Below, piece by piece: positions 46,823 to 58,905 of a stretch of 64,000 bases of DNA. The position numbers and the translations under genes were made by a program. A model generated the notes under the pieces. That model ran no database searches. It was not told where the DNA came from and worked only from the letters and a program-made list of their open reading frames with translations. The first letter of the stretch is position 1, and the number at the start of each line of letters is the position of its first letter. Source of the stretch: Aralia elata (taxonomy: Eukaryota > Streptophyta > Magnoliopsida > Apiales > Araliaceae); the NCBI GenBank assembly GCA_034770075.1, contig CM068385.1, forward strand, positions 75,136,272 through 75,200,271, in the 5' to 3' direction.

Positions 46823-46936
46823 ATTAGTTTACTATTATTTTTCCAATATTAATTTCAATCAAATTAGTCTTAATTTAAAAGTGTATATTTGTATTCAACT
46901 TGCTTTTATTTTGTTTTGTTTTTAGCTCCTTTTAGA

Positions 46937-47778
46937 TAATAGATGTGCGTAACTTTCAATGGCCTTCTGAGAGGATGACTCAACTAAGTGTGAAAGATGC
47001 ACTTGATGCATTGGATGCACAAGTTGCAGCTCTTTCAAGGAAATTTGATGCTCTCGAAAGTCAATCCATTCAGAATTCCTACTATCAAAAGTAAGTCGAC
47101 TACATCCCAGACTACTATCATCCGGATTGGCAGAATTATCCGAGCATTTCATGGAATAACGATCAAGATCAATTCTATGATCCAAGTCTCTCTTACCTCC
47201 CAGAATATTCATATCAATCTCCACCGCAAGAGGAGGACGAGTCTAATTTAGAGGAGATTCTTGCCAAGTACATTGAGCACCAAGAAGAAAGTGCATTGGA
47301 GGTCCTCCTCACTAAGTGCATATCTGAAACTGAAGTACGGATGAGTAATCAGGATGCTTCAATAAGAAACCTCGTGAGCCAAGTGGAATAACTCACTAAT
47401 GCCAGCATTAATTACCCACAAAGCAATTTACCTAACAATACAGAGATTAATCCTAAAGAGGAAGGTCAATTGCATTGAAATGTGGATATTCAAGGAGATA
47501 ACGAGGAGTTGCATGAAGCTCTTGGCGAGCACTTAAAGAGGGCATACCCGCATTGCGAAAAAGATAGTGAGACTATAATGAAGAAGAGTAAGAATGGGAG
47601 CCAAGAAACTGGAGATCAAGAGGTGCCATTCAAAGCCTTTGAAACTATCAATATTCCAAGCGATCGTGAGGAATGTCACTGGGTTGATGTGGTTAATGCA
47701 GACATAGCGAATGATGAAAAGGACGAGGGCAGTTACTTTCTATCAATGGATGAAGATAAGTTTGGGGGTCCTTAACTG
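46937..47778 (+). pseudogene. Gag C-terminus fused to a post-protease linker
   Basis: Reads RNFQWPSERMTQLSVKDA, ALDAQVAALSRKFDALESQ, a stop near 47,094, YYHPDWQNYPS, NLEEILAKYIEHQEESALE and MSNQDASIRNLVSQVE, with two more stops. From about 47,480 an open frame reads EVPFKAFETINIPSDREECH, which matches FKAMKFPSDDEECF after the protease of the host Athila element at 22.9 kb. The zinc knuckle and the whole protease are absent. As in the element at 3,097, the frame starts at the QWP motif. Whether any product is made is unclear. Confidence 0.72.
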
Positions 47779-48007
47779 TGCATGAATGTTGGAACGTTCA
47801 AGAAAAAGACAAAAAAGAGGCATGGAATGAATAATTTTGCGATTTATCCGGATTGAATGAGGCAGGGAATAGTCGAGCCGACGACTTTAAAAACGAGCGC
47901 TCAATGGGGAGGCAACCCCATTTCCGTATCCTTTAATGAACTCTTGTTAATTAAGTTGAATTGTTTCCGTTTATTTTATTTTAGTTTCTTTTATTTTTAG
48001 TTAGCTT
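47779..48007 (+). other. Non-coding tail with the GGGAGGCAACCC block
   Basis: GAGCGCTCAAT then GGGGAGGCAACCCC at 47,895-47,919, followed by T-rich sequence to the truncation point. Confidence 0.6.
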
Positions 48008-49566
48008 TATTTTATTTGCATGCATTTCTTTAAAGCCCAACAAGGTACAATTTCTCCTTTTAGATACACCAATCAATTATTGCGTATCAGGATGTGTCCA
48101 TTATGAGAAAATACAATTTTGAGATGATCTAGAAACTTATTGCACAAGTATTCCTTCCTCGATCTGATCGAATAATCTTAATACTTTGTCAATTTGTTTC
48201 ACTTCTGAATTCTTTAAACTTTTCAAATGATTCAGACTTGTATTTCATCAAATACACACATTCAACTCTTTGAATGACCATCTCCTTTTCTTTTATTAGT
48301 TTATTCAATTTGCAAAATGTTTTTCATGTAAGTCAAGTATACAAAGTCTATCAAGTAATCTTCCAGTTTCAAACAACATATTATCATTATAAATAGAACA
48401 ACAATTGTTCTTAAATATAATACCAAAACCTTCCTTGTCCAACAACGAAAGTTCTAATATTTGTAATGAGAACTGGAACATAATAACAACTTATTAACTT
48501 AATAGACTTGCCCGTAGGCAATGCTAAACTATAAATTCCTATGGTTAATGCAGCAACCTTTGCTCCATTCCCACACATAAGATTACTTACTCTTTGTTTA
48601 GCTTTCTACTTCTACTTAGTCTCTACATTGGATTGCATACGTGAGAACTACAGCCGGTATCCAATACCCAAGTAGAACCTTGACTTACAAAAAGATTTAT
48701 TTTTAATCATGAACAAACTTATATCTATAACCGAAGCTTCACTAAGCTTCTTATGGTTAGCCTCCGTAAGATTCTCCTTACAGTTTTCTTTCTAGTATCT
48801 AGGCTTATTACAGTGGAAGCAAACTCCTTTGCTATCTGCATCAGTTTTGTTCTTATTGTCCTTTATTTTTGCCTTTCCATTTACCTTCTTTGAATTGTTC
48901 TTCTTTTAAGAAGATCCTTTGGCCCTCTTCCGCTTCCTGGAAGAATTATCTACCAGTAAGACTTGGTCTTTCTTGGTTGGAAAGTGACTCTTTACAGTTT
49001 TCAACATGTTTAAGCAACTCAGGCATGCTGACATATAGCTTGTTCATGTGGAAATTCACAATAATTTGTGACAAAGAGTCCGGAAGTGATTACAAGATAA
49101 AATCTTGGATCAACTCTCCATCCATTAAAACCTAGTTGTCCCAATTGTTCAATCAGATTGATCATTTTAGGACATATGTCTGTACTGTAGTGCCATCGGT
49201 TATTCTAGATCGAAAAAGCTCCTTAGATATCTGATATCTAATAGTCCTACTTTCCTCACCATTCAGCTCCTTGATGGTGTCGGAGTACAGTAGGAGCATC
49301 CATAGTTTCATGCTGACGCTGAAGCTCGTTACTCATGGATGCGAGCATGATGCATTGAGCCAACTGTGCATCATCTTACTACTTTCTAAAAGTATCAATC
49401 TCTTCCTCAGAGGCATTGTCTGCAACCATTGCAGGGATAGGCATATTAAGGACATAAGATATCTTTTCAGCCTTGAGAACTATTCTTAAATTCTTTAACT
49501 AGTCCGTGTAATTCGGTCCGGTTAATTAGCATCTAATATGCTCCGCAGTGATAGTGAATTAGACAT
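48008..49566 (-). pseudogene. Copia gag, protease and integrase start
   Basis: The minus strand starts at ATG 49,566 with MSNSLSLRSILDAN, then a stop, LTGPNYTD, NLRIVLKAEKISYVLNMPIP and QLAQCIMLASMSNELQ, typical of copia Gag (UBN2 type). Further on a zinc knuckle CFHCNKPRY...ENC lies near 48,800. After a decayed protease come LMCGNGAKVAALTIG and CYYVPVLITNI, a standard segment before the integrase. Close to the left end KSIKIIRSDRGREYL and KFLDHLK mark the integrase core with its Asp. There are at least eight stops or frame changes. Confidence 0.8.
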
Positions 49567-50276
49567 TGTAAAATTCTATAAATGAATTTGTAATTTAACA
49601 ATATTTTAGCATACATTCATTTTAATTAATTACCAAAATAAATTAGGTCTTTATTTTAAATTGGTACCTCACTATTTTCATCAAACTATATTACCCTCAT
49701 TATATAGTTCGGCAAATCTAATTAAAGATTTGCTAGTGAGAATAAGGATCCCATTTCAAATGTATATAGCCTTGTGGTGACACAACAAACGATATATAAA
49801 TAAATAGGTAGACAACTGTTGTTAATTACATCACTATGTAACTCCTTGTATTTTGCCTTTTAGATTATTTTGATCAAGTGGTGACACATCCGAATCAAAA
49901 TTATCTAAGTTAAGTCCAACCTAGCACTTCTATATATTCGAAAGAAAAACACTGTCCTTGTGTGACACAACAAAACAACATCATTCAGTCTATGTATAAG
50001 CATCAAATGTGATAATGCAACATCTTAAATATTTAATACTTGCCTTGTGGTGACACAACAAACTCATATTAAATATTTAATACTCTATTGTTTTACCATG
50101 CTAGAAGGCGACGTTCGATATTCCAAATATCTTTGAACGCTTAGGACTTAATATAATTTCTCTGAGGGGTTTGTTATTATTTGTCTCATCTTGTTTAGCG
50201 CGCATGCACATATATATATAAAATACGCGTCATATTATTTAACATGCGAAGCATGTTGTATAATATATAATATATA
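49567..50276 (-). other. Copia leader with a repeated GTGGTGACACAAC word
   Basis: Four copies of CTTGTGGTGACACAACAAA or close variants at about 49,771, 49,876, 49,957 and 50,044 (plus-strand reading). No coding potential. The remainder is AT-rich. Confidence 0.6.
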
Positions 50277-50521
50277 TGTGACACCCCCAAATCTGGGTAC
50301 TCAATTCCCCCTGATTTGGTGTTCACTATCCCATTCATTCACATCTAACTACCCATAATTAAGCAATTAAAATAAACTTAATTAATCATTTCCCAAACCG
50401 GGTTACATCAATAATTAAAATCCCAGGTCACCACAACCTTAATACATCAAATGCGGAATAAAAATATAGTCTAAAACAAGTCTGGTACAAATGTTCATCA
50501 ATTAAATAATAAATCTAGAAC

Positions 50522-50582
50522 TATTTCTGCATCTTGCCCTTGCCCTTACTGGTGGACGGCTCGTCCTGCTTCTCGGGCTTAG
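50522..50582 (-). CDS. Short conserved LTR frame (AKPEKQDEPSTSKGKGKMQK)
   Basis: Minus strand after ACATTTCAG, ending TAG. It is the counterpart of the frames at 12,182 and 61,796, with different third codon positions. Function is unknown. Confidence 0.42.
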
Positions 50583-51547
50583 CTGAAATGTTTAGTGCAA
50601 GAGTGAGCAAACAATTGCCCACAAGAATGATAACAATAACTTTTAATTGAAATAGAGTTCAAATGAGAAGCAATGATTTTCTGAAGTTAATCAATAAGTA
50701 ATCAAAGTTTGAATATATCTGAGGGTCTCAAGACCTCGAACTATGTCCTAGGTTAACAAGTATTTTTTTTTTTACCGTAACCTTTAACAGTCTTAAAGAC
50801 TATAAATGGACCTTCATCTCGTACTCAGGGGGATCAGCCCTTTGTACAATGTATTGTGCACAACCATTTTAACGCTAAGCGTAATAATCCCCTATGTTAG
50901 GGTTGTTCATCTCAGTTTATTATAAGAGTCCTTACCAAAAGGAACTTGGCTTGGAACAAGTTTAGATAATCTAAGTTTTTTTTTTTTAAACGCTCATCAA
51001 CTAAGGACTAGCTGAATCAATAATGGTTTGCTAGTCTAGTTCTTCAATAAAGTTTATATTCGAAGTTTGAATGATAATCAAAAACTGAATAAATAATATC
51101 TGGAACAAAATATAATTACTCAACATAATATCAGCCTTGCTTGAATAACAATAAGCTAAGGATAATTAATTCACTCAAAGGAAGTAAACTTGTTGAAATA
51201 ATAACAAGCTTAAGAAATAAATAACTTGCTATAACAATTTAACAAGTTTAGAGAAAGAAAACTTGTCTCAAGCGTAGATTACAAATTAAATAATTCACGA
51301 TCATTAAATCAACCTATACAATTAATTATAAGATGGTAACATAAATTAGTTACAAAATTTATAATCACTTTAGGTTCCTTTTACCTAATTATAGTATCTC
51401 ATTTAGCATACTTTAAACAACAAATGCTAAGTAGCAACCATCTTGGTAATACATTAGTCACATTAATATAAGTTTAATTATGCATCATAATTTCCCCAGA
51501 AAAGAAAATAATAAATTAAAATTTATTTTTTTTTCAAACAGTAGCAT

Positions 51548-51677
51548 TTCTCGCCGGGGCGAGAAAGAACTTAACAAAATCGTCGTCGGGGTGGCGTTTG
51601 GTTTAACAATTTTGTCGCCGGGGCGACTCTGTCGCTGGGGCGAAGAAACCAGTTCATTTCTATCGCCGGGGCGATAG
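51548..51677. repeat. Dyad cluster with CGCC cores
   Basis: TTTCTCGCC-GG-GGCGAGAAA near 51,547-51,566, GTCGCC-GG-GGCGAC near 51,614-51,627, and CTATCGCC-GG-GGCGATAG at 51,660-51,677; two more words are decayed (GTCGTCGGGG, GTCGCTGGGGCGA). Confidence 0.92.
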
Positions 51678-53074
51678 ACTTGACTGTCGTCTTCCCCAGC
51701 TCGCGAACCAGTGAAAACTTAGGCCAATTTGGCCAAAATTTTCCGAATTCTACCATCTAGAAAACAAGTTAAATATACCCAAACATCATATATGCTAGAA
51801 AACAATTACCCAACATGTTTCTAACTAATCTAAGCATTATGAAACACATAATCAATCAATTTAAAACCAAAAATTCACTGTTTTATAAAATAACCATGTT
51901 TTTGCCATTTTCATAAAACAAAGCTCTGTAAATTCATTTTTCAACCAATTAAAACCATTCTTCTTGCATTATTCATGTTTTTCATCAAATAATCATAAAC
52001 AATTATCAATTTACCGATTAATAACCAATTAGAGCATCAATTTTTATACAAATATTCCATACATGAAATAAAGCTCTGTAAAACTAAGAACTCAATTCTA
52101 AAGCATGTTTTCATGGATTAAAACATTCAAATAGAGTTTTAATCATCATATAAACATCACGTAATCATCTAATTCATATAGCTATCAATTATAATAAAAA
52201 AAATCACATATTAAGCCAATGAATATTTTTACAGAGAACCAAATATTAAAATACAGAGAAGAGTATTATACCTTCTATTACTGTAAGAACTTGGTGAATT
52301 CTTTTTAAAAAAACAAGCTCTTTCTCAATTCTCTCTTCTCAACTCTCAAATTCTCAAGCTCTGCTCTCTCTTTTCTCTCAAACTCTGATGTTCTTCTTCT
52401 TTCTTTTCTTTCTTTCAACTGACGCTCTTTTACTGATATAATATAAACTGATGAAAAATAAAAATAAAAACTGTTGTTTTAAATAATAACGTAAAATCCT
52501 TAAATTGAATCATCAGTTAGGATTTTCAAAAGCCATAAGGCTTGTTTGGCAAATACTAAATAAATTAATCCATTATTCTTATGTCTTGTTTGGTAAAACA
52601 CAATTAAAATAACTCATTTTTCCAACCAAAGGTCATAAGGCCTAGTTTGGAAAAACTAAATTAAAACTCCTTTCATTTATTTTAATAAAACATTATAACA
52701 TATAGTTTTAAATGTCACACATTTAATTTAATTGAACTTATTATTATTAAATAAATTCAATTAAATATAACTAACTCAAATAATAATTTTATTTAACAAA
52801 AACACCAAATAAATTATATTATTCAAATAAATTATTTATTAACATAAATCATTTATTCAAATAATTCTTTTCATCATCTAATTTAATTATTAAATTAAAT
52901 TAGAATAATCATCACAAATCATATTCAAGTAACAATTAACACAATTAACTCAACGTAAACTTATTTCACAATAGCTTAATAAATCATCTATTAACTCAAT
53001 AAATTAACAAAAATATTTATACAACTCAATAAATATTTTTATTAATTCTCAAAAATTGCATTCGTTACAATATA

Positions 53075-54268
53075 CATAGTAAGCATGCACATATAGAATA
53101 CTATATTCTACCCGGACTGATTATGGACTTTTATTCTAGTTTGGTTCACTAGAGCCACCAAGTGAACCAAAAGGTCAAACCTAGGGTGCAAGAATTAAAT
53201 TTAAATATAACTATTACATTTAAACCCGAGCTCCATTACAAACGGGTCTTCAAGCGCTCATTGCTCCTTAGTCTCCAATTCTTCAAGTAATTCTAACTAA
53301 ACCTATTACATAAACTATTTACAATAAATAGAAACTTTGATCAGCAGTCAAGGGGAGGTACATAGGAGGAAGATAAAATTTATATCAAGAAAAACTAGAG
53401 AAGACGAGGTACGCAGACCCCATTTATAAAAACTCATTCATTCAAGCATCCACTAAAATAAATCCAATCACACATTGGTCAGTAGTCCATAATCAATCCC
53501 AATTTATTATCATACATATCTCCATATGTATCAATAAATAACATTCATCTCATGAATAATAAAACCATTCCATATATGCATTGATATCATTTAATGGGCA
53601 ATTAAAAGTTTACTAGAAATTCAATTTTGAAATAAGAATAAACTCATTTATTTTAATCAAAATTTAAATCATAATAAACTTATTTATTTTATTTTATCCA
53701 ATTTTGAATAAAAATAAACTCCTTTATTTTTAATCAAATTTCAAATCAAAATAAACTCCTTTATTTTAATTAACATGGAAACCAATTTCAAGTTCAAAAT
53801 AAACTCCTTTATTTTAACTTAAAATTGCTTGAAAAAATAAAATATGTTAAATCATATTCCTTATCAAAATAAACATCTTTATTTTTAAGGAAACATGGAA
53901 TCCTATTTCATATGTGAATAAACTCCTTTATTCTAGGAAACATGGAATCCTATGATCCATATGTGAATAAACTCCTTTATTCTAGGAAACATGGAATCCT
54001 ATTCCAAGTTAAAATAAAACTTTTAATTTTAATCATATTCCAATTAAAATAAACCTTTTATCTTAATTGAAAATAAATAAAATCAAAATAAAAAAATTTT
54101 CAAAATCTGCAGACCGACGCGGCCGCGCTCCAGAATGAACTGGAAGCGGCGCGGCCGCGCCGCGTAGCAGACTTCGAAATTTTTTTTTTTTCGTTGCCCA
54201 GAAAATCGATCCAATCGCATACCCATACATACATGGAATTATAATAATTGATAATTAGCACAAGGTTA
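53075..54268 (-). other. Copia leader, PBS-proximal part
   Basis: Non-coding. Holds an array of AATAAACTCCTTTATT words (53,628-54,062) and, near the primer site, two GC-rich palindromic words at about 54,115-54,168 (GACGCGGCCGCGCTC and GCGGCGCGGCCGCGCCGC). Confidence 0.65.
53628..54062. repeat. Array of AATAAACTCCTTTATT words
   Basis: About ten copies of an imperfect dyad AATAAA-CTCC-TTTATT at 30-50-bp steps. The last ones sit in a larger unit with GGAAACATGGAATCCTAT. Each copy offers an AATAAA on both strands. Confidence 0.85.
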
Positions 54269-54282
54269 GGCTCTGATGCCAC
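54269..54282 (-). other. Copia primer binding site
   Basis: Minus strand GTGGCATCAGAGCC, tRNA-iMet type with one mismatch, next to the LTR end CCTAACA. Confidence 0.75.
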
Positions 54283-56087
54283 TGTTAGGTTTGTACATAG
54301 CGCGAACATGCAATCCAATTACATAAATAATGCAGAAGCGCGATAAAAACAGATTTTAAAATTTTCATACAAACCATCACCATGATCATCCATGTGCTCA
54401 ATTATCAATTAAACGAAAGAGATAGAGATTAAGAAATTATACCCTCTAAGAACCGTGCTTCCTCGGGTACAAGTTCACCTCCAATTCCTTCGTGTTCTCC
54501 TTGAATTCCACCGATTAAATTCCTTCCTTTGATCAACGTTAGCCACCCAAGTGTTTGGCCTCTAGAGGTGATCCACCAAGGAATAATAGTTGTTCAAGAA
54601 GATGGGTGTTGGAAAAACCCTAGTTTCTATCTTTATAGAAATTGCAAGTACTCTCTCTCTCTCCAATTCTTATGGAAGAATGTGTAATTGTCTAACCCTA
54701 AATCATGATAAGACTCCTCTTATTTATAGATATAGGGAACCCTCCTAAACTATTTAGGATTAGGGTTTTTATTTTAATTAAACTCCTTTAATTAATTAAA
54801 CTCCTAATCCAATTAGGAATTTATGAGAGAGTACTTCTATTAATTAATTCTCAATCCCTATTAGGAATTAAATAATAGTAATAATAATAATAATAAGACT
54901 CCTCTTATTAATTTATATTTAATATTTCCAAAATATTAAATAATAAATATTAAGTCATTTAATTTATTCTATCTCCATAAATTAAATTAAATACACTTAA
55001 CTTATTATTACAATTATGTCATTTACTTCTTAAATAAATATTTTTCTTTTGCGGTGTGAGCCTTTAGGTTCTCCATATTAAACCGGTTGTGAATAAATCA
55101 ATTAGAACAATTATAATCTTATTTAAATAAATAAATTAAACTATTTAATTCATTTAAATAAATAATATTTATTCTACAATAAGGGTAAGCCCCCTCAGCG
55201 ATCAACGACTTTTCAGATAATATAGATTTCAACATTAATCACAAAAGAACCTTTCAGTGAATAGTTACCATACAATTCAATCCTTCTACCATATAATGTC
55301 CCAATTAAATATAAGACATGGAATTACTGTCAAGTCTTATTTTATTTAATTATATGTATTTCGATTCTCAATGAACAACTCTGATAATGCAAATTAGAAA
55401 CTTCTTTCTAATTTCATTCTGCTTTGGTCAAAGACTTTTGAGTCGTCATTTATCGAATCACATAGGACATTCTCTCCTTTTACTAGAAGTGGTAGATTCT
55501 TTGTTGATCATTTACCTATCTCCATGTATAATTTATTATACCCAATCATACCCTTTGATATACCCTAAGGGTCTTAAGGGACATGTCAAAGTATAACTCA
55601 TCATACACAAGATACTATGATGATCTCAAGTCCAAGGATCACTTGTACTACTATCACTAGAGGAATTCCTATTGACAGGCGAGTAAAACTCCATTAGGTA
55701 TTCCTTAGCGAGCCACGTTCAGTGAACTTATTCTTTAATAAGCACCTACATACTTGCTCTAGTGTCTCCACACAAATGATTATGAGATCAATCATCCTCT
55801 TCATAAGAGCAAGCAACGTATGTACTAATCTATCCGGATTCACTAATCCCCTTTTTAGTAATCCATTGATTAGGAACGATTTTAGTTTGTGAGCTATCTA
55901 GAATTTAGATCTCATTAGCATGATCACCATCATGATTCTAAAAGCATTGCTCAAAACTATGGGTTTATCACATTTAATATAACAGCACCATGTAGATAAT
56001 GTAAAATGCCTTTAATAACCGAATAAGATTACAAAGTATATGCTACATCATATCAAATATGATTGGCTTGTGTGCATACTACTTTCA
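54283..56087 (-). repeat. Copia 5' LTR
   Basis: Minus strand TGAAAGTAGTATG (56,087) to ACAAACCTAACA (54,283), 1,805 bp. A TATAAATA lies on the minus strand at 54,721-54,728. The upper border is set by the break in gypsy Gag. The 3' LTR is missing, so the ends are not confirmed by comparison. Confidence 0.75.
54721..54728 (-). promoter_or_regulatory. TATA box of the copia LTR
   Basis: Minus strand TATAAATAAGAGG, followed by AATCATGATTTAGGG and a CT-rich tract. Confidence 0.55.
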
Positions 56088-56092
56088 GCCCG

Positions 56093-56891
56093 TCATTAAG
56101 CATGTACCACAAGTCTTTGCGACTGGCAAGTTTCTTGTAGCTAATTGTCTAACCACAACAGTTAAGTCCAAAATCTGCTACCTAATATTGCTTGCGCTTA
56201 CCTCATTTACCCTTTTCATTGCATGATCATTCCTGGTTCCGTATTGTTGGGAGTTAGCAGCCATATTTGCAATCAAGTTCTTTGCAACATCTGGGGTTTT
56301 GTCAACTAATGCTTCTCCACTCGCGGCATCGATTATAATCCTATCCATTGGTAGCAATCCCTCATAGAAGTACTGAATCAGGTGTTGATCATCTATTTGG
56401 TGTGGTGGACAGCTAGAGCACAACTTCTTAAACCTTTCCCAATATTCATATAATGTCTCTCTCCTGAACTGTCGGATTCCGCATATCTCTTTCCTTATGT
56501 TAGCTACTCTTGAATCAGGGAATTACTTCTCCAAGAATAGCGTTTTCATATCGGTCCAAGATTATATTGATCCGAAGGGAAGATAATACAACTAATCCTT
56601 AGCCAAATCTGCCAGTGAAAAGAGAAACGCTCTCAACTTGATTTGGTCCTCTGTGATTCCTTGCGGCTTCATGGTGGAACACACCACATGGAATTCCTTT
56701 AAATGCTTGTATGGATCTTCACCTGTAAGACCACAAAAGGTAGGCAAAAGGTGAATTAGTCCAGATTTTAGTTTAAAAGTAGCAGTTAAATTAGGATATT
56801 CAATGCACAAAGGTTGTTGGTTCAAATCAGGAGTTGCCAACTCCTTCAAAATCCTATTATTATTGGGTCCAGCCATCTTTTCTTCGTCCAA
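56093..56891 (-). pseudogene. Gag of a second minus-strand gypsy element
   Basis: Starts at ATG 56,891: MDEEKMAGPNNNRILKELA, TPDLNQQPLCIEYPNL, LKSGLIHLLPTFCGLTGEDP, HLKEFHVVCSTMKPQG, then a stop near 56,590. The next segments are LYYLPFGSI, KEICGIRQFRRETLYEYWER, PPHQIDDQHLIQYFYEGLLP and AANSQQYGTRNDHAMKRV, a stop near 56,178, and TCGTC, the first half of a zinc knuckle, where the copia LTR cuts it. This is a widespread plant Athila/Tat-type Gag. Three stops and one frame change make it a pseudogene. It is not the same lineage as the Gag at 27 kb. Confidence 0.88.
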
Positions 56892-57162
56892 ATCGCTGGA
56901 TGAAATGTTTGAAAGTAGCTAGAGTGCTATGTTGAGGCCTAGTGATGGAGCCTCGTCGGAATCTACAGTAGTGTTTATTGACGAGTCTCCTTCCTCAACC
57001 TGCATGCAGTTTTCTCTATTTCTGGATCAAAATTCAGTTCAAAAGAGTGAGAGGATTGAGTCACAAACTAAAAAAAATAAAAATAAATAAAATAAATAAA
57101 TAAACGAAAACAAAGAATAAATAAAACAAATAACACTCCTCAGCAACGGTGCCAAAATTTGG
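56892..57162 (-). other. Leader and tRNA-Asp-type primer site of the second gypsy element
   Basis: Minus strand TGGCACCGTTGCTG (57,141-57,154) differs by two transitions from the tRNA-Asp complement. The leader is A-rich, with an (AAATA)-like run near 57,070-57,130. Confidence 0.7.
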
Positions 57163-58040
57163 TGTGTTGTCGCAGGCAACCAAAAATAAAATCTTACTGC
57201 AAATAATATTTATGTAGTAGTACAAGTAAGAGTCGATCCCACCGAGAGTGATGTTGTCTTATATTTATCCTAGTGTTTCTAACAATTAATAAAATGGGGG
57301 GTTTTGAGTTTGATTAATTAACTAATGAAAGCAAATTAATAAGAATAAACAATGAATAAAGGACTTCAGTTCTTCAGTTCAGTATTGCCTTTTTACAATC
57401 TTTGGTGTAATGACCGCGAATTTCAAGTAATATTAGTAAGGTTAAGAATTTAATTCTTTTGCATAATTATTTAAACCATTTTGTGGTATGACTGTTTATG
57501 TGTGGGGTATATGCTAATTTATTTGATAGTCCATGGGTGTGATTAAGTATTAGTGGACTAGTCTAGTAAAGTATTTAAACAAGCCCAAGAAATTAATGTT
57601 GTATTGGACTTGTAGATGGTTAAAATATTATTAATAGTTAATAGTTTCGCTTAATGGTGGACTAGTCCAATTTATGTATTGAGCAAGCCCAATCCGAAGT
57701 GATTGTGTGGACTCATGACTAGGACTTATAAGCTATTAAATTGGGCCAACCTTGACATATACGGTCAAGCATATAAAAGGGGTCCAATGGAGCAAGTCGG
57801 TGAGCCCAATTGGGGGATTTACTTTAGTAATAGCTGAATACATCTTAGTTGGTAAGATAGGATTTTTTTCGTGTAGTACACACAATCTATCTAGGACAAT
57901 GGCCTATTTCCCTACTCTACATATTAGTCACCAGGGGTATGGCGGAGGGCAGGAGTTGGTAGTACTTCCTACCTAATCTCTTCTGACCGATATGGCCATC
58001 GTGTGCTGGGTAGAGACCAGCGGATGAGCAAGGGTTTCTC

Positions 58041-58048
58041 TATAAATA
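58041..58048 (+). promoter_or_regulatory. TATA box of the solo LTR
   Basis: TATAAATA in CTCTATAAATAGAGCTC, itself palindromic. Confidence 0.7.
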
Positions 58049-58549
58049 GAGCTCTTATTCCGTTTGATAAGTTGCTGAAATACTTGGGTCTATTACAGAG
58101 AGAAACACTGTAAGCTTGAGAGCAAGTAGGAGAGGTAGCCAAAAGGAAGGGGAGTCTAAGAAACGGATGCCCTCTAGTTTCATCACATACTCCGGAAAGA
58201 AGAGAAGAAGAGTAACAAAATCAAAAAGGCGAGAAGTTTTAATCTCAGTAGTGATATTTTATCTGTATTAATGATATAATAGGTTTAAATGAGCAAACCG
58301 GCTTAATAATCAGAAATAGTACATGAGCCCAGTGCTCTGTGATCATGCCTTAATAAGACTGTGAATGTTGTCCATAGGACTTATGACCGAGTCCTAGTTA
58401 AACCAATGGAAGGTGGTCCACAACAGATAGGAATTTATAAACTCTGCCGAACAAAAAGGGGCAACAATGAGTAATAATGGTGGAGATGTTGAAGTCGTTC
58501 CGATGAGGAACCCATAAACCTAAGTAATGGGATTAGACGTAGTTGTCAC

Positions 58550-58905
58550 CCAACCCCGAACCATAAAGAGGTTTCCGAAGTGAAATCCGTAAACGAACTC
58601 GAAGGTTCTGGTAGCTGCTATGGGTATAGTTCAGTGCTGAACCCGAAGCCGAGAACCTTTAATATCAGTAAGGCTCGGACCTGACTTTCGAAGTCACAAC
58701 TCCGAAACCGAAGTCCTAAAATGTCATTGAGACTTAAACCTTTGGTTTCCCGAAGCCAAACCTCAAAGCACCATCCAATCCCGAAGGGGACTCCCGAACT
58801 ACAAGAGGTCCCCTAACTATGAAAGGTTCTGAAGAGGAGCCGAAGTCAAATCCTTATAGGTAGCAGGGCAGTCAGACCCAAACTCCCGATCCCGAAGTCA
58901 ACCAT
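58550..58905. repeat. Segment rich in CCGAAGTC words
   Basis: About a dozen CGAA words, many as CCCGAAG, CCGAAGTC or TTCGAAGTC, at irregular spacing 500-850 bp downstream of the TATA box, the place of the GC dyad clusters in other chromoviral LTRs. Confidence 0.65.

Larger units (their letters stand above)
45204..48007 (+). mobile_element. Second non-autonomous Athila-derived element, 3' end lost
   Basis: A 1,595-bp LTR (TGATGAGTGAG to CGACCAACA), a perfect tRNA-Asp primer site, a Gag-derived frame and the GGGAGGCAACCC block. The sequence then ends within a T-rich stretch at about 48,007, where copia integrase begins on the other strand. No second LTR is present. It entered the copia protease just after WYLNDGCSSH. 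Its layout matches the element at 1,217 but sequence and deletion points differ, so it is an independent family. Confidence 0.85.
50277..53069 (-). mobile_element. Solo chromoviral LTR
   Basis: Minus strand from TGTAACGAATGC at 53,069 to GGGGGTGTCACA at 50,277, 2,793 bp. Flanked by ATATA (50,272-50,276 and 53,070-53,074), though the AT-rich site makes the duplication less telling. Contains the CGCC dyad cluster (51,548-51,677), the stem TGAGCAA/TTGCCCA (50,604-50,621) and the SAKPE...KGKGK frame (minus strand from about 50,582). Parts are clearly related to the LTRs at 23,853 and 34,958. Confidence 0.8.
48008..56087 (-). mobile_element. Ty1/copia element, minus strand, 3' part lost
   Basis: From 56,087 downward: 5' LTR (56,087-54,283), tRNA-iMet-type primer site, a long repeat-rich leader, gag, protease and the start of integrase, ending at about 48,008. 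A solo LTR (50,277-53,069) sits in the leader. The upper end interrupts the gypsy Gag at 56,093 (CGTC). The downstream half of pol and the 3' LTR are missing. Multiple stops show it is inactive. Confidence 0.8.

Noticed and set aside
46689..46925. Open frame across LTR end and tRNA-Asp primer site
   Set aside because: The frame covers the LTR border and primer site, so it is chance.
56088..56092. GCCCG as copia target duplication
   Set aside because: The other end of the element is lost, so no second copy can be checked.
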